64,000 nucleotides of DNA from Celoporthe dispersa (lineage: Eukaryota > Ascomycota > Sordariomycetes > Diaporthales > Cryphonectriaceae): the NCBI GenBank assembly GCA_016584495.1, contig WAID01000012.1, forward strand, positions 806,001 to 870,000, given 5' to 3'. How positions within the stretch are numbered: position 1 is the first letter of the stretch; each line of letters starts with the position of its first letter. Of the stretch, positions 12,020 to 23,241 are shown in pieces. The notes beneath the pieces were generated by a model that was given only the letters and a program-made list of their open reading frames with translations, was not told the origin of the DNA and did no database searches. Position numbers and translations under genes: made by a program.

Positions 12020-15000
12020 ATGTCCTCAAATTACGATGTTGGCACAAGAGCGTGGCAGCCCGATGCCACGGAGGGCTGGGTTGCTTCCGAGGTCACAAAG
12101 AAACAGATTGATGGCGACAAGGTGGTCTTGACCTTCCAGCTTGAAAATGGCGAGGTACGGACCTACAATTCTCCCCCCGGAAGAAGCACGCAGCGGCGTA
12201 TACATGCTGGCAGGGCTCCTTTCTGACATTCTGAGCAGGAAAAGAGGTGAAGCTCACGCTGGCGGCCCTCGAGAGCGGCAATGACGAGTCGCTCCCCCCC
12301 CTGATGAACCCGACTATGCTTGAGGCCAGCGATGACCTGACCAACCTCTCCCACCTGAACGAGCCAGCAGGTACGCTTCTATCTGCCAGAACCTCCCCTT
12401 GACCGCAGGCTTGACCATGCTAACACATATATCTCTTCCTCCAGTCCTCCAAGCTATCCGGCTTCGCTACGTCCAGAAAGAGATCTACACATACTCCGGC
12501 ATCGTGCTAATAGCTACCAACCCCTTCGCCCGTGTCGACTCTCTCTACGTTCCCGGGATGGTCCAGGTATACGCTGGGAAACAGAGGGCAACCCAGGCAC
12601 CGCATCTCTTTGCGATTGCCGAGGAGGCCTTTGCAGACATGATCCGGGACAACAAGAACCAGACGATCGTGGTGTCTGGTGAATCTGGTGCGGGAAAGAC
12701 CGTGAGTGCTAAGTACATCATGAGGTATTTCGCAACCCGCGAATCGCCAGACAACCCCGGCGCCAAGTCCAAGAAGGGCGCCGAGGCCATGAGCGAGACG
12801 GAAGAGCAGATCCTGGCCACCAACCCTATCATGGAGGCGTTCGGTAACGCCAAGACGACTCGAAATGACAACTCGTCCCGGTTTGGAAAGTATATCGAGA
12901 TCATGTTCGACACGGAGACCAACATCATTGGCGCAAAGATCAGGACATACCTGCTAGAGCGGTCAAGACTGGTCTTCCAGCCCCTCAAGGAGCGGAACTA
13001 CCACATCTTCTACCAGATGCTGGCGGGCATGCCTGAGGCGCAGAAGTCCGAGTTGGGCCTCCTGCCGGTGGAACAGTTCGAGTACCTCAACCAGGGCAAC
13101 GCTCCAACCATCGATGGTGTCGACGACAAGGCCGAGTTCAAGGCGACCATGGACTCCCCTGACGACGGTCGGCGTGAACGACGCGACCCAGACCGAGATC
13201 CTGAAGATGCTGGCTGGTCTTCTGCATCTGGGCAACGTTAAGATCGGCGCCTCGCGCAACGACAGTGTGCTGGCTCCTTCTGAGCCCTCTCTGGAGAGGG
13301 CTTGCTCCATCCTCGGAATCGACGCGACCGAATTTGCCAAGTGGATTGTCAAGAAGCAGCTGATCACTAGGGGTGAGAAGATTATTTCCAACCTGTCCCA
13401 GGCCCAGGCTATTGTCGTCCGGGACTCTGTCGCCAAATACATCTACTCCAGCTTGTTCGACTGGCTGGTCGAGATCATCAACCGCAGTCTCGCTACAGAC
13501 GAGGTGCTAAGCCAGGTCAAGTCCTTCATCGGTGTGCTCGATATTTATGGTTTCGAACATTTCGCCAAGAACTCGTTCGAGCAGTTCTGTATCAACTACG
13601 CCAACGAGAAGCTGCAGCAAGAGTTCAACCAGCACGTGTTCAAGCTAGAGCAGGAGGAGTACCTCAGGGAGAAGATCGACTGGACCTTCATCGACTTCTC
13701 GGACAACCAGCCCTGCATTGACCTCATCGAGGGCAAGATGGGCATCCTGACGCTGCTTGACGAGGAGTCCAGGCTCCCCATGGGCTCGGACGATCAATTC
13801 GTCACGAAGCTGCACAGCAACTTTGCCACGGGCGACAAGAGCAAATTCTTCAAGAAGCCCCGGTTTGGCAAGTCGGCCTTTACCGTGTGCCATTATGCTG
13901 TCGACGTGACGTACGAGTCGGAAGGTTTCATAGAAAAGAACCGTGACACTGTACCGGATGAGCATATGGCCGTCCTCAGGGCAAGCAAGAACACCTTCTT
14001 GGTATCGGTGCTCGATGCTGCCGCGTCGGTCCGCGAGAAGGATGTTGCGTCGGCGACTTCGAGCTCCGTCAAGCCTGCTGCAGGCCGGAAGATCGGCGTG
14101 GCTGTTAATCGCAAGCCCACTCTCGGCGGCATCTTCCGGTCCTCGCTGATCGAGCTGATGAGCACCATCAATAACACCGATGTGCACTACATCAGGTGTA
14201 TCAAGCCCAACGAGGCCAAGGAGGCGTGGAAGTTTGAAGGCCCCATGGTTCTGAGCCAGCTTCGGGCTTGTGGTGTCCTGGAGACTGTCAGGATCAGCTG
14301 CGCCGGATATCCTACGAGGTGGACGTACGAGGAGTTCGCACTACGGTACTACATGCTGGTACCGTCCAAGCAGTGGACGTCGGAGATCCGACAGATGGCC
14401 AGTGCCATCTTGGCCAAGGCTCTCGGCGAGAGCACTGGAGGAGGCCAAGACAAGTACCAGCTGGGCCTGACCAAGATCTTCTTCCGTGCCGGTATGCTGG
14501 CCTTCCTCGAGAACCTCCGCACGAACAGGCTCAACGACTGCGCGATCATGATCCAGAAGAACCTGAAGGCCAAGTACTATCGCCGCCGGTATCTCGACGC
14601 CCGCGAGGCCATCGTTCGCGTTCAGGCCGCTGCCAGAGCCTATGCAGCTAGGAGGCAGGCTCAGGAACTGCGGACCACCAAGGCCGCCACCACCATCCAG
14701 CGTGTGTGGCGTGGCCAAAAGGAGAGGAAGAAGTTCCTCCGCATCCGGGCCGACCTCGTCCTTGCGCAGGCTGCCATCAAGGGCTACCTGCGCAGAAAGG
14801 AGATCATGGAGACGCGTGTTGGCAATGCGGTAGTGCTTATCCAGCGGGTGTGGCGCTCAAGGAGGTCTCTCCGGACCTGGAGACAATACCGCAGAAAGGT
14901 TGTCCTCATCCAGTCCTTGTGGCGCGGTCGGGTGGCCCGCAAGGAGTACAAGACGCTGCGTACCGAGGCCCGCGATCTCAAGCAGATCTCGTACAAGCTC

Positions 15001-17127
15001 GAGAACAAGGTCGTCGAGCTTACTCAGTCTCTCGGTACTATGAAGACCCAGAACAAGGAGCTCAAGAGCCAGGTCGAGAACTATCAGGGCCAGATCAAGT
15101 CATGGCAGGCCCGGCACAACGCACTGGAGGCCAGGACCAAGGATCTCCAGGCCGAGGCCAACCAGGCTGGTATCTCTGCGGCACGCCTCCAGGTCCTCGA
15201 GGAGGAGATGAAGGACCTGCAGGCACGCTTCGAGGAGTCCGCGGCCAATGTCAAGCGGATGCAGGACGAGGAGAAGCAGCTGCGGGAATCCCTGCGGGCT
15301 TCAAGCACCGAGCTCGAGGTCCTGAAGACAGAGTCTACCCGTCACGAGAACGAGAAGAACAACCTGCGCCAGCAGCTTGTCGAGCTCCAGGACGCCCTCG
15401 AGCTCGCCAGGCGGCAGGCGCCCATCAACGGCGAGATCAACGGCAACGGTATCCAGCCGGTGGCCAATGGCCTCATCAACCTCGTCTCGTCCAAAAAGCC
15501 CTCAAAGAGGCGCAGTGCTGGAGCCGAGATCCGGGACGTCGACCGCTTCAGCGGCGCCTACAACCCTCGTCCTGTCTCGATGGCTGTCACTGGCCGCCAG
15601 GCCGTCATGTCCGGCTCTACGCTGCAGGGCATTGACAGCATCGAGATGGAGCTCGAGGCCTTGCTGGCAGACGAGGAGGGCCTGAACGAAGAGGTCACCA
15701 TGGGCCTGATCCGCAACCTGAAGATTCCTTCTCCCAACACCAACCCGCCACCCTCCGACAAGGAGGTCCTCTTCCCTCCTACCTCATCAACCTTGTCACG
15801 TCCGAGATGTGGAACAACGGCTTCGTCAAGGAGTCGGAGCGCTTCCTCGCCAACGTCATGCAGTCCATCCAGCAGGAGGTCATGGCGCACGACGGCGAGG
15901 AGGCCATCAACCCAGGTGCCTTCTGGCTCTCTAACGTGCACGAGATGCTCTCCTTCGTATTCCTCGCCGAGGACTGGTACGAGGCACAGAAGACCGATAA
16001 CTATGAGTACGATCGGCTGCTGGAGATTGTCAAGCACGACCTGGAGAGCTTGGAGTTCAACATCTACCACACGTGGATGAAGGTCCTCAAGAAGAAGCTC
16101 AACAAGATGATCATCCCCGCCATCATCGAGTCCCAGTCGCTGCCGGGCTTCGTCACGAACGAGAATAACAGATTCCTCGGCAAGCTCCTGCAGACGAACT
16201 CGCAGCCCGCCTACAGCATGGACAACCTGCTCAGCCTGCTGAACAGCGTCTTCCGTGCCATGAAGGCCTACTACCTGGAGGACTCGATCATCACCCAGAC
16301 CATCACCGAGCTACTCCGCCTGGTGGGTGTGACTGCCTTCAACGACCTGCTCATGCGCCGCAACTTCCTGTCCTGGAAGCGTGGTCTGCAGATCAACTAC
16401 AACATCACCCGTATCGAGGAGTGGTGCAAGAGCCACGATATGCCCGAGGGCACCCTGCAGCTTGAGCACCTGATGGTAAGCCGTCAACAGCCGTGACTGC
16501 CCTGTAACCAGTGTGCATATATAGCGCTAACAACCTGTACAGCAAGCCACCAAGCTTTTGCAGCTGAAGAAGGCCACCCTCAACGATATCGAGATCATCC
16601 AGGATATCTGCTGGATGTATGTCACACCTTTCAGACGAAAGTGATGCTATTCAAATGTACTGATGAGGACGCAGGCTCTCTCCTAACCAAATTCAGAAGC
16701 TTCTGAACCAGTACCTCGTTGCCGACTACGAGCAGCCCATCAACGGAGAGATCATGAAGGCCGTGGCATCGCGGGTCACTGAGAAGAGCGACGTCTTGCT
16801 CCTGCAGGCTGTCGATATGGACGACAGCGGCCCATACGAGATCGCTGAGCCTCGAGTGATTACCGCGCTCGAGACCTACACGCCTTCATGTAAGCAAGCT
16901 ACCTGACCTATGTTCATTCCCATCGTTCCAAGATGTAGCAGCCATGACTGACATCGTTCCTCCTGGCAGGGCTACAAACTCCCCGTCTCAAGCGTCTTGC
17001 GGAGATCGTCTCGGCCCAGGCCATCGCTCAGCAGGAGAAGATGGAGTACGGCTCACAGGACGGGTACGAGAACGGCGCACTCGAGGAGGTAGACGAGATG
17101 CCCGAACCCATCGAGGCTAGCGCATAG
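12020..17127 (+). CDS. Class V myosin heavy chain (Myo2-type), with two opposing 1-nt frame breaks
   Basis: Actin motor carrying secretory vesicles and organelles to growth sites. Exons: 12020-12154, about 12247-12370, 12445-16475, 16543-16616, 16675-16889, 16970-17127, giving about 1,578 aa, normal for the family. Domains in order: motor with P-loop GESGAGKT (nt about 12679) and switch NDNSSRFGKYIEI; six IQ motifs (nt about 14540-14960, e.g. IQRVWRGQKERKK); coiled coil (about 14960-15420); dilute/cargo-binding domain (about 15790-17000) with ESQSLPGF. The frame shifts by +1 at a CCCC run (13156-13159) and back at CCC near 15774-15776. Between these points all conserved sequence lies in the shifted frame. 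The acceptor of exon 2 is uncertain: a canonical CAG ends at 12238 but is out of frame, while 12245-12246 AG keeps frame. Confidence 0.93.
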
Positions 17128-18368
17128 AGTGCGCGACCCGGGTTGAGGCTATCCACGTCCACGTTTCCTCAGCAGTCCCCACGGTCGTTTCTGCTGTCGC
17201 CGTTCAAGAAGACCGCCGACGGCAGCGACACAATCAGGCTTGTGGGGAGTCCCCTGCGCGATGTCACGAATGGGAGGGGGGAGGGATGGTGTGATGCGGT
17301 ATCGGCATCTCCGGAGCGAGTGTCATTGAAGATGCTGCTGCTGCTGCTGCTACTGGTAGACGGCGGAACGGGTAAATGAAGACATGTATGATTGCCTGTT
17401 TTGTACGTGTATGTGTATGTTGTGAATGTTGGGCGGGGGCGGCTGGGCTGGTTTGATTTGACGGGGGCGTGGATCATTCACCGTTTCGTCATTCATACGT
17501 TCATACATACGTCCATACATCCATTTCATTCTCTCTGGGTTTTTATTTGCATGGAATAGTGTGGGGAAAGCTAAGGAAGAGGGAAAAAAAAAGAAGAGAC
17601 ATTTAAAAAGATGATATATGGACATGAGGATTCTTTAGAGTTCCGACTGAGCGTGCGATTCGACTGGCTTTTGACAAGCCGTTACCCATCTAAATTCAGC
17701 ATAGGCAATGAGGGGATGACAACGAGACAAGATGAGATAGTTGTTATGAGATGAGGCATGTCACTACAGAGCTAGCACACATATATAGGAGAGAGGACGT
17801 GTCCGTTGTTCGTTCTACGGATACATATCACCTGCTACAGCACAAACAACCAACCACAGCATGTCAACATCCAACCATCGCCACGAGCCTGAGTAAATCA
17901 GGACTGGGGAGACCTCTCTTCCATCGTCTTTTTTCTTTCTCCTTTCCAATCCTCGGATCAATTGCAGCGAGAGCTGTAATAATGTTGGACATGGCAAGTA
18001 AGCATGCCCCACGCAGCGAACAAGAAACCGACCACCTCGTTCAGAAAATTTTGATACGTCCCCTGGTGGACAGAAAGATAAGACAGTCAGCAGTCAGAAA
18101 TAGGTGTCGTCATCATCACAATCAGTGGTCGGCCTTGAAAATATCCCCGTCGAGCTGCGTGCAGCCATCTGAGCTTTGTGTCTCCCTGGCCCGGACACGC
18201 CTGAGGTGTACTTTTACTAACCTAGTGAATCTAAATGCAGCACTCAGACAACCTCGTACACGTTATCTCCTACCGCGTACCTGGCGGAGGGATCGGGGGA
18301 GGCGGACGTGGAATCGGAACCAGAGTCGAGAGCGGAGTCTGGATGGTATGGTTTGCAACCTAGACCCG
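17128..18368. other. Convergent intergenic, myosin/HET 3' ends
   Basis: No gene seen. It holds the myosin 3' region and, near 17489-17530, a degenerate CATACATACGTC-like tandem. A 366-codon plus-strand frame (17751-18851) runs into the antisense of the HET gene and is a shadow of it. Confidence 0.55.
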
Positions 18369-20826
18369 TTATCCCAATACCAGATGCACATCTGTGAGGT
18401 TATGTGTCTCCCACATGATCTTCGAGACGAAGCCAGAGCCCTTACGATACGCAACTCCTTCGATCCACTCAATCCAGAGAACGCCATAAAAAGCATGCGT
18501 ATCCCTACCATCCCCGTCCTCGTCCTTCCAGGGCTTGGATGTCGGCCATTGCTGCAGACACACCGCGGCGAGCTCGATCTCCCGGCCCCCCACCGCAGAC
18601 TCGGCATCCGGGAAGCAGGCAGGGTCCTCCTCGTCGAGCAGGAGCTGGAGCCACCCGCACAGCACGCCGTCCCGGTTGACGAGCCTGACGCGGTCGTAGA
18701 TCCGCACTTGCCACCGGCACTCTGCGGCCGCGATATCGGCGCGCGAGGCCCAGGCTGCGCGGAACCAGCCCCGCCTCGTCCCACAGGAGATGTAAGGGTG
18801 CTGGGCTGGCATGCAGGGTCTGGCGTTCTCATCAACGTGGGCCAGCGGTAAGGGACACCAATAGTACTTGTCGGGGAGCGTAGTGTGCCAGTAGACGTAG
18901 TCTCCGAGGAAGTGTGGCTGTGGTCCAGAAAATTGGCCATGCTTGTTGGGATCGTACTGTTCCTTGATCCATCCCTCAGGGGGGTGTGGAGGACTCAGGG
19001 TTCTTCATCATCTTCTCTCGGAACTCGAACCATGCTGGTCGGATCGCTCTCTTGGTGGTCGAGTCGGGTGTCTCGTGGCTATACCACTGCGTAATAGGCA
19101 TCGTGACAGGTCTGGGCAGCATCGTCAAAGCCCCCATACTCTCTTCATCAGCCATTCGCAGGCGCTGGAACTGCCATCCAACCCAAGACCAAGACGGCAG
19201 CTGGGACTGCGGTAGCACCGAGTGGCGGCTGCATCCTCCCGAGGGCGTGCGTCTCGTAAGCTTCTGCCGCGGTGCGAACGAGTCCCACAGCAGGGCCGCG
19301 TCGAAACACATCTCGGGCAGGCCGAACAGGAACCCACCCTGGAACGAGCGGCTGAGGAGGGAGAGGAGACCTGTCACGCCGGGTAGGGCGTCTTCGGGAA
19401 AGGTGAGCTTGCGGCTGTTGTACTCGCCGAGCATCAAGCCCAGCCGCCTGCAGTCGGGCTCCCAGGCGTAGAGGGGGGACTCTGGCGGGTTTTCAGCAGC
19501 CTCGCCCGCGCCCTCACCTTCGCCCTCGTTGGTGCTCTGTTCTTCGGCTTCGACGATGTCCTCATGCCAGTTGGCACAGGCGCACTTCCAATGGATCTGC
19601 TTCTCGGCAAAGATGAGCCGTCGCTTGGAAAACAAGAACTCCTGAAAGGTCCAGCCTCTCTCGAAATACGGCGAGCAGCCTGGCTCGTTCTTCAGGACGG
19701 GTTGTTGTCGAATGACAATCTCGTCGCCGTCCATCCAGGGAAACGTCTGCTGCGAGATATCCCTCGGCTGCGAGATCCCCTGGAGGCCAGGGATTCCGTC
19801 CATGGCGTCCCCATCTGTCGGCACGATCGTCATCTTAGCGGAGGCGTAGATGGCGCCCATCATCTGGAGCTCCTGGGCCATTTGCTCATCGTCTCCCTGC
19901 ATGAGGCAGACGGCATCGGCCCAGAGATAGCGCTCGCCCAGTGCTTTGACCAGCTTCATGGCGTGTCTGATGGTCGGCGGGATCTTGGCGGCGTAGCCAG
20001 ATGACAACAAGCCTCCCGGTTTCCCAAACTCGTGCAAGACGGCAGCGTCCGTCTGGAAGCTAGTGCAGTTCCCCCATCGATAGCTCAAGGTGACGTACTC
20101 GAGATCGATGCGGCCTGGTACCAGACACTCTTCCACGGCGTCGATTAGCAGCGCTGGCGACACGCGGTGCACACTGAGCGGGTTCTGACACCGCGCACCG
20201 TGACGCTGGACGCAGGTCCCAATCCACTTCCTCGCCAGCTTCAGGTCCACCCAGCTGCTATCGAGCTCACGACCAGAGCCAGACATCTCGTCCTCAGGCC
20301 TGACCAGGAGCAGGTCCCAGTACAGACCAGGCCTGAGCTGGCCGGGCGAGCAGCTTACCTTGATGCGCGCCTGGCCCGCCCCTTCTGCCGCGAGCAGGAC
20401 GAGGTTGTGAGGCCCTCCTCCTCCTACTCCTCCTCCTCCTCCCACGACCACTGACTCCGAGGTCTGTTTCTTACGCTGCTCCTGCTCCTCATCAAAGGCC
20501 CTACGAACCCACCTCAGCAATGGGTCGTGGGCTGCACACGAATTTTGCTGGAGGATCTCGTCCAGCAGGCCTAGGTCGATGCGTGCTCTGGGCTCGAAGA
20601 ATGCTGTGCTCAGCGCCAGACAGACTTTGCAGTAGTTCTTTTGGATGCGTTTGGACCTGCGGGGTCGGACGCGCGCTGTCGTGGCCGGGAGGCCATGTTT
20701 GCGCTTCTTAATTTGTCTTGTTGTTGCGAAGGACTCCGACAGAAATCTCATCTCGCTGTTCTGGTCAGGATTTTGAGGTTGTCTTGACGGCCAACTGGAG
20801 AATGTGTATACTTTCCCAGTGCGCAC
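18369..20826 (-). CDS. HET-domain (heterokaryon incompatibility) protein, one frame break
   Basis: HET-domain proteins trigger cell death after fusion of unlike fungal strains; many are of unknown partner. The N-terminal half (18976-20826) shows the HET core: LEYVTLSYRWG, then ERYLWADAVCLMQGD and MMGAIYASAKMTIV, then RGWTFQEFLFSKRRLIF. It is preceded by a basic N-terminus and a Gly/Val-rich linker. The frame stops at TGA 18976-18978 directly beside a run of six G/C bases (18979-18984). Reading on in the next frame gives PPEGWIKEQYDPNKHG and a C-terminal part to 18369 (FYGVLWIEWIEGVAYRKG) that looks like the usual tail of such proteins. Removing one base gives 2,457 nt, or 818 aa. It could be an error, or a truncated allele of 616 aa. 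The start may instead be the Met at about 20751. Confidence 0.85.
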
Positions 20827-21095
20827 TCAACACATCGTAGCATCCAACTGAAAGGGGCAGGTACGCTCGGCGGTGTGTGGGGAAACTGCAGTCCAGTAAT
20901 GTCAGCCAAAGGGAAGGACCGAACGTCTTTGCATGTAGCTTACCGCCGCTGAAGAGGGTCCCTGCCGTGTGCTGTGCCACTCGACTTTCCAAACTTTCAA
21001 AAATAAAATCATTGCAGTAGGTGGCTATCATCATCACCATTCTCATCATCAAATCTGAAAAATGTCAAGGATCTTGACATTCCGAGCAGCTGCTT

Positions 21096-22266
21096 CTATG
21101 CCCTTCGAAAACCCGTCTCGTGATCTCGGTCATCCCTCTTGTCCACAGCCTGTCTCATGCCAGACAGCTCAAAGCGTACTATCATCCTACATGCAATAGT
21201 ACTAGAAATATACCGCGCAATAATAACCGCCGCATCATCTACGCTGTAGAACAGCAAACTGGACAGGGTCAGAGTACCAAACAAGACATGTCCGGTTGTG
21301 CCCAGTTCAAGAACCCACGTCACCAGATAGAACAGCAGACCCGGCGCCGCAGTGATCGGCCTCATGTCCTGCATCGCGCACGGTACAAACTCGGTGACAC
21401 AAAGGGTCTTGTACAGAAGAGCCGCCGCTCTCTCATGATGGTGCCTCCCGCCTCCTGCTGAGAGCTCCGCCTGTTGTCTCCCTGACCAGCAGGGCCATGG
21501 CCAGCATACCACCCAGGTGTATGACGACCCCGAGAAATGTCCACAGGGGCACTGGGATGAGGGACGTCGGCGACCAGACAAGCACGGCGTGCACGCTGAG
21601 CTGGTACGCCAGGTGGCCCACGTTGACCACGGCACAGGAGGCGATGGCGTACTCGACCAGGCTGATCAGAGGCCACAGGGACCGTGGGAGGTTGAGGGCG
21701 ACCCCGACCTCGGACTGTCCACCAGACATAGACACGCTTCCTCCTCCTCCTCCTCTTACTACTGCTGCTATCAACCGGCCAGCAAATTCGGCTACTGTTG
21801 TGATGAAGTCGCCAGCCCGCATGTTCGCCACGGATGGGGTCCCTGCTGCCACCAGCAGTGCCAGCCCTGGTCTCCTCAGGCCCAGCAGCGCAGTCTCGGC
21901 CGTGGTGCTGCCCAGACTCTGCTAGATGGTGGGCAGTAAGCCCAGAGCCACCGAGGCGGCTGCCACCTCCAGATTGTTGTACTCGCCCATAGCATTCAGC
22001 ACGCACTGCATCAGAGGATGGACCAGCACGTTGCTATCGCCGCCCGAGGCTGTCGTGTTTACCCACCCTCTGAGGTATGCCTGATAGGCCTCTGAGCAGT
22101 TATCGTGGACCGCGGACTGGAGTACATTGTGCCACTGCGGGTCTGGGAAGAAGTCTTGTTCGAACTGCTGGGTGGGCGTGTGCTTTATTGTCGCGGCTGT
22201 CTCGTGTGGGAAGGCCAGCAGCAGCAGCAGCAGCAGCAGCGTGGTGCCTGCATTTGAATTCATCAT
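21096..22266 (-). pseudogene. Fungal multi-pass membrane protein gene, broken by in-frame TAG and a frameshift
   Basis: Function unknown. It opens with MNSNAGTT and a Leu-rich signal peptide built on a CAG/CTG run, then a Cys-containing external part (NCSEAYQAYLRGW). At 21922-21924 a TAG stops the frame after LGLLPTI. The same frame continues at once with QSLGSTTAETALLGLRRPG and several membrane segments (VPLWTFLGVVIHLGG) down to about 21440. There a second break moves to another frame, which carries LFGTLTLSSLLFYSVDDAAVIIA and ends at 21096. The gene length of 1,171 nt is one over a multiple of three. I recall the pattern LLPTIL-LG-STAE-LL-LRRP from a fungal membrane family, so TAG replaces an expected Leu codon. 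Either a pseudogene or sequence error. Confidence 0.72.
22216..22240. repeat. CAG/CTG triplet run inside the signal-peptide codons
   Basis: About eight GCA/CAG units on plus. On minus they read as the poly-Leu core of the signal peptide of the broken membrane-protein gene. Confidence 0.85.
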
Positions 22267-23241
22267 GTCAAGCCTTGCGTGTCCGGCAATTTTGATTCAT
22301 GTTCTGGACTCATTCCTTGGTCAGCGAGCGCAGTGGGGAGACAAAGAAAGGCCGGGCTTGAATACGCTCCTCGAGAGTTGCAGAGAACTGAGCAAATAAG
22401 TTCTAGCCCCCACCAAGGCGTTCTAAAGTGCACTTCTTCAGCTGCTCGAGGGCTTTGGCTGGGCGTCACATTGTGACATGCAGTCAGCAATACATTTCAC
22501 CTTGCCCTTTCAGCAAAGGATGCGTGTCTCTCAATTATGCGACACTCTTCGTCAGGTGGCTCATAGCTGACCATGTGCGAGCCTTGTAGATTGACCATCA
22601 GACTGTAGGAATATCAAACGTTTTCTTAAGGCTCAGCTCTGCCCCCAAGATCCAACCTTCGTGCTTCGAGGTCAAATGGACGGAGATTAACGAAAGAGAA
22701 CTGTTGTAAAAGACTTCCTGTCTGTAGGAGTCTTGTTGCGAACTCGCCGTGGCGACATTTTTGGCATTGTGGCTCTCATGCCATCGGAGATTTGAGCCAC
22801 ATGTCACGAGTAAACTCTCTGTGTGCGATTATATGTGCAGGGGAAAATATTATCATGATTATGTTTGGTGGTGACGAAATTCGTACTGGAGCTCTCACTA
22901 GGTATTGATCAAGTACAGTTCATAGTATATAGTAGGCCTAGCTAGATACCCTAGCATGCCTAAACTGGGTCACCTGTACTGAAACATGCCAGGCTACGCT
23001 GTACATAGTACGTAGCACTGAGTGGTGCGTACCCACCACAGATCGCCCTAACATCGCCGCCTATGACGGCTTTCGACCGTCCTTATCTCTAAGGCGGAAA
23101 GTTTTAAGTAATCCAAGGTCTCCTGCCGCTGCTCGCGGTCAGACGACACACCACTCCAGCTCTAGCAGCAGGACAAATGCAAAGATTCAAACCCCCTCTC
23201 TTCCGTCCAGGCCATAGGAGGCCCCTGCCAGCCAGCCAGCC
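22267..23241. other. Divergent intergenic, membrane-protein gene / P5B ATPase
   Basis: No gene seen. It should hold the promoters of both flanking genes. The part at about 22900-23040 is AT-rich and packed with GTAC/TAGGTA-like short palindromes. Confidence 0.5.

Noticed and set aside
17751..18851. 366-codon plus-strand open frame
   Set aside because: Overlaps the C-terminal part of the HET gene in antisense; the 5' half has no recognisable protein sequence.
21922..21966. 45-nt in-phase intron that would remove the TAG of the membrane-protein gene
   Set aside because: A GTGGCA...TCTAG reading is possible, but it is very short, has a weak donor and would delete residues that look conserved.
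22900..23040. Possible RIP-mutated repeat
   Set aside because: AT-rich only over about 150 bases, with no recognisable element or repeated copy in the window.
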